Below, piece by piece: positions 19,930 through 29,462 of a DNA stretch of 64,000 nt. The translations under genes were made by a program, and so were the position numbers. The stretch covers positions 616,273 through 680,272 of the forward strand of contig QANY01007306.1 in assembly GCA_003255025.1 (NCBI GenBank), written 5' to 3'. Every line of letters starts with the position of its first letter. Within the stretch, counting starts at the first letter, position 1. The stretch is from Datisca glomerata (Eukaryota; Streptophyta; Magnoliopsida; Cucurbitales; Datiscaceae). The notes beneath the pieces were generated by a model. The model was given only the letters and a program-made list of their open reading frames with translations. It ran no database searches and was not told the DNA's origin.

Positions 19930-22571
19930 ATGGCTAGAGGAAAGCATAAAGTTACAAAGGGAACATTGGGTGTAACGACGCAACCAAGTTCAATCTCATA
20001 CGTGTCGAAATGGCCTACGATGCCACCGTTATGGGGCGAAAAGATTTCATCCAAAGAATCAAAATCCCAGTAGCCCTATTCTTCATATTACTCCAACGGA
20101 GCATATATCTCACCCAAGCAAACAAGATGTAAGTTTTTCTTTAAAGATTTTGAATTTTATGTGTTATATTGTTAAAACACCTAATATATACTTGTTTCGT
20201 TCTGCAAATTGGGTGTTTTTATGTGACGATTATAAAAATGTATGGTTGTTGGTAGAAATATATGTCTTGGATGGAAAACTATAGTATTTTCATGAGCGCC
20301 TGTAAAGTGTTCGACGAAATGTCATAATGAATTATATGGTGTATTTTTTTCATTGTTTGTAAGGTGTTTGATAAAATGTCATATTGAGGTTTATACTATA
20401 TTTATATGAATGCACGTAAATATTCGATGAAATTTTATATCCCATCCAAGGATAAAATGTAAATTTCTTTAACAAAAAATTTGGTTGTTATGTGTTATAT
20501 TGTTAAAACACCAAATATATACTTGAATCATTTTGAAAATTGAGTGTTTTTTATGTGATGCTTCTTGAAATGTATGATTATTGGTAGCAATATATGTTTT
20601 GGATGAAAAATTATAGTGTATGTTTATTACCCGTAAGTTGTTTGACGAAATGTCACAATAGAGATTAGAGTATATTTTTCTCCACACACATTTTTCTCTG
20701 AGTCATACTTATATTTTGGTTTCTTAGGCTGAGTTCTATGATCTTGGTATTCATGGTTCTTGGAACACTACACTAGTAGCTCGATGGTACAGTAGGCTTC
20801 CTGAAAATGTGAGAAGGAATGTCGATGCTTACGGGTTTAGTTATTTTACAAGTATATTAAAAATGGGGCAGATGGATCGCGTCCTATTGAAAATTCTAGC
20901 CGATAAATGGTGGGATACAACCCACATCTTTCATATAGATGAAGTGGGTGAAATGACAATGGCCCCATTGGACTTTGCTGCGATAACTGGCCTGAAAGTT
21001 GAATGTCGATAACTAGACTATGATTTGGAACTCTATATGGAAAACCGTTGTCTGAGGTTAGAGAGAAAAAATTTAGTTATCAATGGATATATTGATAATT
21101 CTATTAGGTACACGTGTATTACTCCTTAGTTGGAGGACATTTTGACGAGCGTCTTTCTTCTAGTGCTCTTGGGTAGTACATTTTTACGACAAGAGTAATA
21201 AAGTTTATTTGCACTTCCTCCCTAGCCTACAGAAAATATATGAGATACGAGAGTATAATTGGGGTGGTTCAGCATTGTCCATGTTGTATTGCAATATGGA
21301 CGCTTTATGCCGTGGCAAAAGTGTAGGGACAGAGGGTTTTGGAGAACATGGGAGGTATGAGCTTGTGAGTACTTCCCGTGTTTGGCATTGAGCAGACCAT
21401 TGGGTTTTTCAGACACATTCTTGAGAGTAGCACGTTGGATAGACATTGAGTCGGGAACAATGGATGTTGGTCACTGCCTAAAAGAATTCTGTGTTAAACT
21501 TCAATATGTGAGGCCCAATGAGGTATGTGTTTTATTATATCAATTCTTATCTTGTCCCCCCTGAAGTGTGAATAATTTTTTACTGACGAAGTATTTGTTT
21601 TTGAACTTGCAGATCAATTGGAACCATTGGGGATAACGTACAAGCTTGCCAGACTATTACATCGACAGTATACCTTCTACCATAATGAGAATCTTGGGTG
21701 AGCCCGTCTCACGGCAGAGTATGGGAACCGATGCACCGTACAATACAAATGGCGATAGTGAAGATACATATGATGAATTCCAAAAAAAGTGGTTGTCTTA
21801 CAACTATGATGGGGCATCTTCATCTTCGCAGGTGCTAAACGTCTCTAAGTAGTTTTTAAATCTAGGAGATTACTCATATTGTGATATAATGTAATTTTGT
21901 AATCTACTATGTATATGCAATAGCACTAATAATCGCAACAGCCACAGCAGTACCAGGAGCATCAGGGTCGGCTAGAGTGACCGTTGATGATATAAGAGTG
22001 GCTGACATCCCACTACCATCATGGCAGATTCAATTACCACTTTTAGATAGTGGTACTGAGTTGGTTGACATTCTAAATGATGTTCTACTTCGAGGTCTTC
22101 CATCTGCTGAAGTTGATTATGTGAGTTATGATGTTAATATTTATCATTTAGTCATTCAATATCATATTAACGCGCAATTCAGATAATGTAGGTGTCAGTG
22201 ACATGTGCGGCAGACATGATGCGCATGATTGTCGGTCTCAACAAGCTGTTATTCGAGAAAATGTTGAGCACACGTGAGGCGATGATAAAGGTAAAGCATC
22301 TAAAAAAAGATAAGAAAATTGTAAGCTTACAATCTTTCCCTTTTTATTTTTTAGTTTGAAATCAAAATATATTGAATATATACACTTATAGGCGAAGTTG
22401 CAAAGACGCCTACACATCAATGAACCTCAAGCAAGCAGGCATGAGTGTTATGATAATGAAGTTGATGAAGATGATGATAATGGTGAAGATTTAGTTAATG
22501 ATGATGAAGATGACCATGATGACGACATCAATGAGGATACTGAATGGAACAAGAACATGAAGAACGTTTAA
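19930..22571 (+). pseudogene. Plant mobile domain (PMD, MAIN-like) gene, split and decayed
   Basis: Encodes a PMD/aminotransferase-like plant mobile domain, shared by host proteins such as MAIN/MAIL1 and by transposon proteins. Proposed exons: 19930-20128 (MARGKHKVTK start, frameshifted near 20070, donor GTAAGT), 20728-21522, 21613 to about 21830, roughly 21940-22120, about 22193-22290 and 22392-22571. Exon 2 carries AEFYDLGIHGSWNTTLVARW, WWDTTHIFHIDEVGEMT and PLDFAAITGLKVE. Stops follow (first at 21010), with frame changes at about 21120-21200 and 21330-21390 within segments matching the family's FWRTWE...LSRPLGF region. The C-terminus is acidic (NEVDEDDDNGED). Splice sites look sound while the coding part is broken, so it is a recent pseudogene of a spliced gene. 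Confidence 0.72.
20126..20700 (+). repeat. 331-bp tandem duplication within PMD intron 1
   Basis: GTGTTATATTGTTAAAACAC occurs at 20161 and 20492. The following blocks (AATATATACTTG, TTGGTAG.AATATATGT.TTGGATG, GTTTGACGAAATGTCA) repeat in order at the same offset. The second copy is cut near the splice acceptor at 20727. Confidence 0.82.
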
Positions 22572-22920
22572 AGCATTCATATGATGCTTTGTCGAAAAAG
22601 AGAAAAGTTGCTCCATGATATTTTGTCAAAGTTGATATGAACTGGTTGTGGATATAAATATGTTGGATTCTAAGTTTGTTTGGATTTTAAGTTTTTTATA
22701 TTCTAAGTTTGTTTGGATTGGATTCTAAATTTGTCAAAGTTGCATGACAGGCCTTTGAGATATTATGGATATAAATATGCAATTAATATTATGAGTTGGT
22801 TAAAATTTGGAACTGGATTCTAAGTTTTTTTATTATATCATTTATTTTTAAACTTGATCTTAAACATTCTGTGCATAAGGATAACATAAACAGACCATCA
22901 ATCAATCCAATTGGATTCTA
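22572..22920. other. AT-rich 3' flank of the PMD gene
   Basis: No gene. Short direct repeats of GGATTCTAAGTTTGTTTGGATT occur near 22667-22720. Confidence 0.4.
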
Positions 22921-23069
22921 CGAAGAGTAGTTTCACCCCTTATGTTATGGCTCGTCTCGCGCTTACAAACCGTTAATCTCTCTAAACATTTTAAACTTCT
23001 AAATTTATTTTAATTTTTTCATCAAGGTTTTTTTAAGTATAATATGGAGTATTGAGACCAAATGCTTGA

Positions 23070-23460
23070 CATAATGACACGGGCCAAATGCCTGTTAGAA
23101 TGTCATTTGGGGACCAAACACCATCAGGAGGCCCTAAACGCCATTCATGACTGGCGAATCGCCTGTTAAGAATGGCGTTTGGGGTTTGATGCTCGCGCCT
23201 TAAACGCCTGACACAATGGCATTTGGGGCTTGATGATCGTGCCTCAAACGCCTGTTACATTGGTGTTTCGGGACCAATCACTATCAGTAAGCCCTAAACA
23301 CCATTCATTACTGGAATTTGGGGCCAACTAGTCGCGTTTAGGACCTAAACGCCTGACACATAAGCCTTGGGCCCATTTCACTGGGACATGGGTCAAACGC
23401 CTGTTACTATGGCGTTTGGTGCCCAAACGTGACCAGCTAGCACCAAACGCCTATTATGAC
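23070..23460. repeat. GGCGTTTGG / CCAAACGCC motif cluster
   Basis: At least twelve copies of AAACGCC or its complement GGCGTTT (and one-base variants) in 390 bp, with TGACACAATGGC-type linkers. They alternate in orientation and so form many potential small hairpins. The style matches the AATCGCC clusters at 15.7 and 18.9 kb, which suggests sub-terminal repeats of a related transposon. It abuts the truncated transposase at 23505. Confidence 0.7.
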
Positions 23461-23504
23461 AATCATAGATTTTCCTTGGCGTGAACAATCACTACAAGAC
23501 CACG

Positions 23505-24995
23505 GTATTTGGTTGTGAATTATTGGTTGATGAGACTCTGGAAACCTATCAATGGATGTTGAGGACTTTTTAGATTCCATGAAAAACAAGATGCCTCAAT
23601 CAGTCATTACAGATGGTGATAAGGCAATGCGTAAAGCAATCAAGATGGTCCTCCCCAATTAAAATCATCGGCTTTGTGCATGGCATCTCGAATGAAATGC
23701 CCAATCAAACGTGCTTAACCCGGATTTTCTATAGGCATTCAAGCGAGTCATGTTTGACGTACTTAGTGAAGGGGAGTTCGAAGAGGAATGGGATCATTTG
23801 ATAGAGTCGTTCAACCTCAGGCAAAACAAATGGGATACAATGGATGTATGCAAAATGTGAACGTTGGGCGGAGGCCTTGCAACACGAAAACTTCTTTGCT
23901 TTCATGAGATTGACGCAATGACCTAAAGGTATGAATGCGTATATCTGCCGATTCGTTGAACGTCGATCTAAACTATTTAAATTCACGCTAAAATTTGATC
24001 GGGCGTTGGCACGTATTCGACACGAGGAGAAGTTGGACGATTTCATGTTGACAAATGTAACACATGTGCTTCAAACTCACTTGCGTGCGTTAGAGCAACA
24101 TGCAGCAAATGTGTTCACACAAAAACTGTTTAAACGTGTGCGTAAGGAGATCATAGGTGAAGCATCATTTATAGTTTGTGCTCTGACATATGATGAGGAG
24201 GATCAAAATTATTCGTTGGACGATTTTGGGGTGTCGAATGACTCATACATAGTGACACGAGACCAAAAACTTGATACGCTCAAGTGCAGTTGAGGCAAGT
24301 TTGAATCAGTGGGGATATCGTGTTGTCATATGTTTACTATTATGAAAGCAGAACATATGCAATAGATCCCAAGCACGTGTATACTAGACTAGTGGAAGAT
24401 AACTCTAAAGAGTAATATACTACCAATCGGGTCAAACCATTCTCATCTGGATATAGATGAGACAGTATTGCTTCTGCACAATTCGTCCAACTAGTTGCCA
24501 AAAGACTTGCTCACTTTGCGTTAAAGTCAAATGAATGGTGGACTCGAGCCAAAGTGGAGATTAGGATGCTTTGTGCAAAATATGAGACCTTGTAGAATGA
24601 GAAGGTCGCCAATGAACATGATGTGAAGCACGAGGATGGTGTAGAGATTAAAAGAGGCCCCGTTGAACACCAGGTAATCGTGAAGATGAAAGGCAGCCAA
24701 GGTGCTGGCTCGTGTAACAACCACCCGTCGATGTGGCCATTGTAAGAACACTAGACATACCAAACAGACATGTCCAGAATTACCAAAATTTATGCATGCC
24801 ACGATGCCAGACAATAATAATGATGATCCAGCACCATCTAACGTGCAAGGTGTACACGCAACAAGGGTCTCCAAAGAAGGTGCGTCCTCATTCAATGTGC
24901 AAGTTATGTACACATTCAATGCACAAGGTGCGTACCCATTCGACCCATCTGCATGCCCACCACCATTCAACGCACAAGGTGGGTATCCTATGTAA
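23505..24995 (+). pseudogene. FAR1-type MULE transposase fragment (MULE + SWIM + CCHC), broken
   Basis: Encodes part of a Mutator-like/FAR1-related transposase. The fragment opens within the MULE domain at VFGCELLVDETLETYQWML and shows VITDGDKAMRKAI and HRLCAWHLEWNA (the C-x2-H motif of MULE transposases), followed by AFKRVMFDVLSEGEFEEEWD. About 23931-24293 is the linker. The SWIM zinc finger follows (LKCS, then GKFESVGISCCHMF near 24284-24340), where a TGA replaces its second Cys. After frame changes, a zinc knuckle CGHCKNTRHTKQTC (CX2CX4HX4C) lies at 24733-24774, then a repetitive FNAQG tail. The N-terminal DNA-binding part and first catalytic Asp are missing, cut at the motif cluster ending 23460. 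Stops and frameshifts occur at 23570-23930 and 24293. Confidence 0.85.
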
Positions 24996-25340
24996 AACAC
25001 AAACATCTCATACTGGCATAATTTTTCATATCCCCCGCCACAGTAAATGTACATTTTGGTATCAACTTACTTTCATAGTTTTTTGAGAATGCTAATCTAT
25101 GATACACAATAATTCTACAAAATCTACTAATTTATAACTGTACAAAACAATTCTGCAACATCAATTTATCATCACTCGACACGATAACTTACAAAACTCT
25201 CTTTTATTTGTAGTTGTATACAATAATATATAAAATCTGTTTATCATCCTTGTACATAATAACTTACAAAAATCTATTTATATTCACTATACACAATAAT
25301 CATATACAAAATATGACACAATAATGTCTACTTGGAGGGA
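24996..25340. other. AT-rich linker
   Basis: No gene. The phrase ACACAATAATTCTACAAAATCT and close variants recur about every 60-70 bp between 25100 and 25320, a weak degenerate tandem repeat. Confidence 0.4.
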
Positions 25341-25374
25341 TGCTCGACCAAGACAGGCCTATGATCCTAATTTT

Positions 25375-25577
25375 ATTCAAAACTCGCCCATTTGCCATTT
25401 CTATGAAATTTGATAAGCTAGAGGTTATTGAAGAAGACAATAATGATGAGGTAATAAATTTTGAAGTGTACGAAGATATCCCTCTTCGAATTTATTACTC
25501 CATCATTTTTGTCTTCTTCAGTAACCTCTAGCTCACCGAATTTCTCAGAAATGGCAAATGGGAGAGTGTTTGAACAA
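25375..25577. repeat. Long hairpin: ~92-bp inverted arms, 16-nt loop
   Basis: 25375-25466 pairs with the reverse complement of 25483-25577 with about 12 mismatches (~87%). Shared blocks include CCATTTGCCATTTCT, GCTAGAGGTTA and TGAAGAAGACAA. Both arms read as similar protein-like sequence when each is taken in its own direction (FAISMKFDKLEV on plus, FAISEKFGELEV on minus). An inverted duplication of one exon is therefore the likely origin. Confidence 0.85.
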
Positions 25578-25760
25578 GAACATAAAAAATTGGACACGAT
25601 ACGATAATGTAATACAATATCACCTATCCCTTCATTTTGTTCATCTTCTCAGGCCTTAACTTTAAAGTAGGACTCGTCTTCAATGGTACGGGACTCCGAG
25701 ATAGATGAGTTCGTATTATAAAATTGATCCAACGCTATCATGTAATGTATCATATGAGAT
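25578..25760 (-). other. Coding-like minus-strand segment next to the hairpin
   Basis: Reading leftward, NSSISESRTIEDESYFKVKA, a stop, then EDEQNEGIGDIVLHY runs in one frame toward the hairpin arm. The acidic composition resembles the N-terminal region of some MULE proteins. No domain can be named, so this may be the source exon of the inverted duplication. Confidence 0.3.
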
Positions 25761-25844
25761 GTTACAATGATGGTTGACGATCTTCAACAATATATTACAC
25801 CGAAGATCGTGTGATTTATACTCTTGTAAAATGATTCCCAATAT

Positions 25845-26285
25845 TCAACAAACTATCATACACCTCAACATATTCAACAAGGACAGCCATAAACGAGCAA
25901 ATTCAGAACAATCAAAAAAATTTCAATTACATAGCTAAAAGAACCCTAACTCCAAACTAAAACAAAATGGAAAACAGAGCTGTAAGGTTTGAACATTCAC
26001 CAATCTATCATACACTTCAACAAATTCAATAATAAAAACCACAAATGAGCAAATTCACAACAATCAGAAAAATCCCAATTACATAACTAAAAGTACCCAA
26101 CTAAAACAAAACAGAAAACAAGATGCTCTAAGGCTTGAATATTCACCAAAACTATCATACACCTCAACAAATTCAATATTGATAGCCAAAAATGAGTAAG
26201 TCCAGAAGAATCAAAAAATTCCCAATTATAGAACTAAAAGAACCTAAAACAAAAACAAACAAAAAACAAAGCTCTCAGTTTTAAC
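25845..26285. repeat. ~150-bp tandem repeat, three copies
   Basis: CTATCATACACxTCAACA begins at 25853, 26005 and 26152 (periods 152 and 147). Each unit continues with AAATGAGCAAATTCA.AACAATCA, CCCAATTACATA.CTAAAAG and AAACAAA.C. No coding content. Confidence 0.82.
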
Positions 26286-26449
26286 AAAATGTAAACAATA
26301 TCTGACAAATTACTTGCGAACGATAGTCAACAACAATTCATACCCTAATGTCATCCATATATCTCAAGACCCACACACCACAATCACTCCTGCAAATGTA
26401 ATAATAAGTGCATCGTTAAAGGGTAAAAGAATCTCAATCAAATTCACAA

Positions 26450-27050
26450 TCAGTGAACTTATCCATTTGATTGGGTGACCACTTGGGGCAGCCTTGCAAT
26501 TTTGAATGAAGATAAGGTTATTGGTGGGGGCAACAAATCTATGAGCTTAGGCCTAAATATCAAGTCCATACTTTCTAACTATAATTTCATTCACTATATA
26601 TATAAAAAAGTAATCAATGTCAAAATCACACATGTTATTAGACAAATTACAAGTTATGGGGTTAGAACATACAATCTTTTCGACCTTAATGGTGTGTCCC
26701 GCGTTAAGTCAACCACCTGGAAAGGTGTCCCATACAGTGACTTCCTAGCCCATTATGGAGATCTTAGCCATAAACCAATGATCTCGACCATCGTGTACCG
26801 GAATACAGATCTAGATTACACAATACATATACAAAATCATACTAAGTCAACATTTAATATCTTAACTACATTAAATTTGTTTACTATCATTTCTAGCTCA
26901 AGCATTGGTGCGTATCTATCCACGATCTTATTTTTCTTACAAAATTAGGAAGCTCTAATAGTTTTGAAACACATTGACTCTGTAGTGGCACAACAAAAAT
27001 ATAATACACAACGTACATACAAACCTAAATAAGGATGATACTGAGTAGTA
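26450..27050. other. Unassigned repeat-like stretch
   Basis: A 157-residue reading frame crosses 26475-26948, but its composition is AT-driven and no motif is recognisable. GGTGTCCCGCG...CCACCTGGAAAGGTGTCC at about 26690-26730 has the look of transposon LTR sequence. I cannot name the element. Confidence 0.3.
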
Positions 27051-27059
27051 GACACTCAC

Positions 27060-29462
27060 AACAGAGAACGTGGGAAGAAACCAAAATCGGTTGTTCATTG
27101 ACACACGACGAGCCTCCAAGGTCAAAATGCTGACAAACAAGCCTATAAGGTCCGATCCAAGCCAATTTTCTAGACCGAGAATCTTTAGGTCTCTCCGTTT
27201 AGCATGGAGGCTAGAATGTCTAATGAGAATCTTACTGCAAAAGACAAATGAAAGACAAATTTGGTCGTGATGGTATGTCAAATTATGTAAGATTAGTGTA
27301 ACAACTACATATTGTCTAATCTTTTCTAAAAAATACACTTCACTAAACACTCATCTTTCACTTCTAATGAGTCTTACAATGTTTATGGACCCACTTTAAA
27401 TACCTTCTTGTTGCGTTTAGTAGTCGGTTTACCCTTCAAATAGGGTGAACTGAGTAGATGACCATCTCTCCCTTCCCAAGTGCTGTGCAACTGCATCGAG
27501 AATTGGCTTTCGGTAGACTTTGACAAGACATATTTTCCCTACCAAAACATATCCCCAAGTAAGGTGTTAGACTAATAGTTAGATTATACACGTTATATAT
27601 AGGATTGATGAAATATGAATAAACAAAAAAATATCTTTTGACGTCTTTTAGTTGTTTCAGTCATAGATGGTTTCCTGACCAATAGCGGGTTAGGGAATAC
27701 ATTGTCTAAAGCATCCAGCTAGATGCACATTTCATCATTACCACCTATATATAAAGGTGATGAAGAGATTGGTAGCTCTTCTTCATGAGAGGGACTCATA
27801 TCCTCATCAAATCCTCATTGTTCTTTACCTTGAGTCGGGGTGACGCGTGGCTCATCGCCTTGGGCTCGAGACTTACCATTTTTCCATTCTAAAACACTCG
27901 CCAATGTTGTGTACATATTCTCTTGGACGGCTATCATCTTTCTCTGCAACCCNCCCCCAAATTAATTGTGAAATATTTACCTTGATAGAGTTGGACTCCG
28001 CCTGAAGAGCAATCACTTATGCACTTAAAGCATCTAGCCCGACAGCTTTCTCTTTAGGTAGATCTTCACACATGTCCTTGCGAACGTGCTTACACTCGCG
28101 ATCCTCGCGAACCTCGCGGTCGCCCAGAATGGCTTGTGCGATTGTATCGATCTACATAATACAAATATATGTGAATTAGTAATAAATAATCAATGGTAAT
28201 ATAACCAACCAAATTGCAATATTTGAAAATGCTTACCGCACATCTTTTAGGCCAAACTTCTCCTCCCCTTGATTTTACAAAGTAAATCATTTTTGCAATG
28301 GCGTTATCGTTCCACCTTAGCGGTGAAAGCTGGTTCAAGTCAACATAGTTAGCAGCAGATGCCAACTTCTCCAGATAAAACAGCTACATTGAAATGAACT
28401 TAATAGTAAATATACGTATGTTATAATACGAAAGTAATACCAATGTACACTAAATATATTACTTATATCACAAGCATCCGATAATGCTATGGTAGTGGTT
28501 GTTTTGATACCTTGTGACACCGTCCATAAAATTCTTCTATTGGATGGTCACGGTGACTTCACAACGTGTAACCATGAATGACTGATGATTGGTTTTGAAC
28601 GAGGAGATCATAACAGACCCTGAAACTGTACAGCACAAAGGCTTGCCTCCAACAGTCACCGTCAGACTCATCAATCAAGAATTTTGACAAGGCATTTACC
28701 AGAATATCATCTTTGGTGTTCACCCACTTCACCTTTAAATCTTTTATCTCATTCACATCACCATCAAATTTGATCTCCTGCCCACTGTCAAAGATGCCCA
28801 TTATAGAAGTCATATCATTTATGGTGACTTTGAATGTTGGCCCATGGACATTCAACGTGCAGGTGGCTGGATCGAAGCAACCTATTAGTTGCTGCAAGAA
28901 GTTCCTCTGCAGCTTGTGACATTTAATATCCACCAACCCTCTGAATCCCATCTCCACGACCGCTCTCCTCTTCCCCCTCATCAAAGTTTGTAACAAGATT
29001 CACAAATTTCTCGGGTGTATAGCGTGTGAGCAACTTCTGTTTAAAGGCAAGCCTTCTCGGATGACAAGGACTGGGTTGTTCCACTACATTTTCAATGGCA
29101 TGGATTTCATTTTCCTTCAAATAATTGAGTTTGGCTTCCTTCGTCAAACTTTTCCACTTTAAAGCTAGATCTTTTCGTGTCTGCATATCAGAAACTCACT
29201 TAAATTACAATAAAAATTTATCAATTCCATGTTATAACGTAATGTTTGTTTAAACATACTTACTTCATGCCACTAATCTTTTCATCCACACCTTCATTTT
29301 AGCACATTCTTTCGCACTGTTTTAGTTTTAAACAGACGCATTAATATTGCAATAATTTATATGAAAATATGTAACATTAAATTGATTATCTCAATACTTA
29401 CTTACAAGTATACAAAGGAACCCTTTTGTGCCTTCTTCACGTGGACATTTGTGTTAGTCATC
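27060..29462 (-). pseudogene. Ulp1/C48-type MULE passenger gene (DUF1985-like plus peptidase start), broken
   Basis: Minus-strand spliced gene. A short 5' exon (29462-29408) starts MTNTNVHVKKAQKGSF. An exon from about 29183 carries LTRYTPEKFVNLVTNFDEG. A frameshift in a run of G follows (28968-28990, one extra base). The frame continues as EMGFRGLVDIKCHKLQRNFL, CFDPATCTLNVHG, VTINDMTSIMGI and RQAFVLYSFRVCYDL, the DUF1985-like N-terminal pattern of Ulp1-type transposon proteins. Then come QLFYLEKLASAANYVDLNQL, an intron, and DREVREDRECKHVRKDM. Near 27465-27430 is LLSSPYLKGKP. At about 27220-27090, LGLENWLGSDLIGLFVSILT and NNRFWFLPTF resemble the start of a C48 peptidase. The catalytic His/Asp/Cys part was not found, so deSUMOylating activity is not expected. 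Such genes travel in Kaonashi-type MULEs. Confidence 0.66.

Noticed and set aside
24527..25054. 175-residue minus-strand frame
   Set aside because: Mirror frame of the FAR1-type C-terminus on the plus strand, where the SWIM and CCHC motifs show the real direction.
26475..26948. 157-residue frame
   Set aside because: It is the longest unexplained frame, but I see no domain, motif or splice context, and its composition follows the AT-rich DNA.
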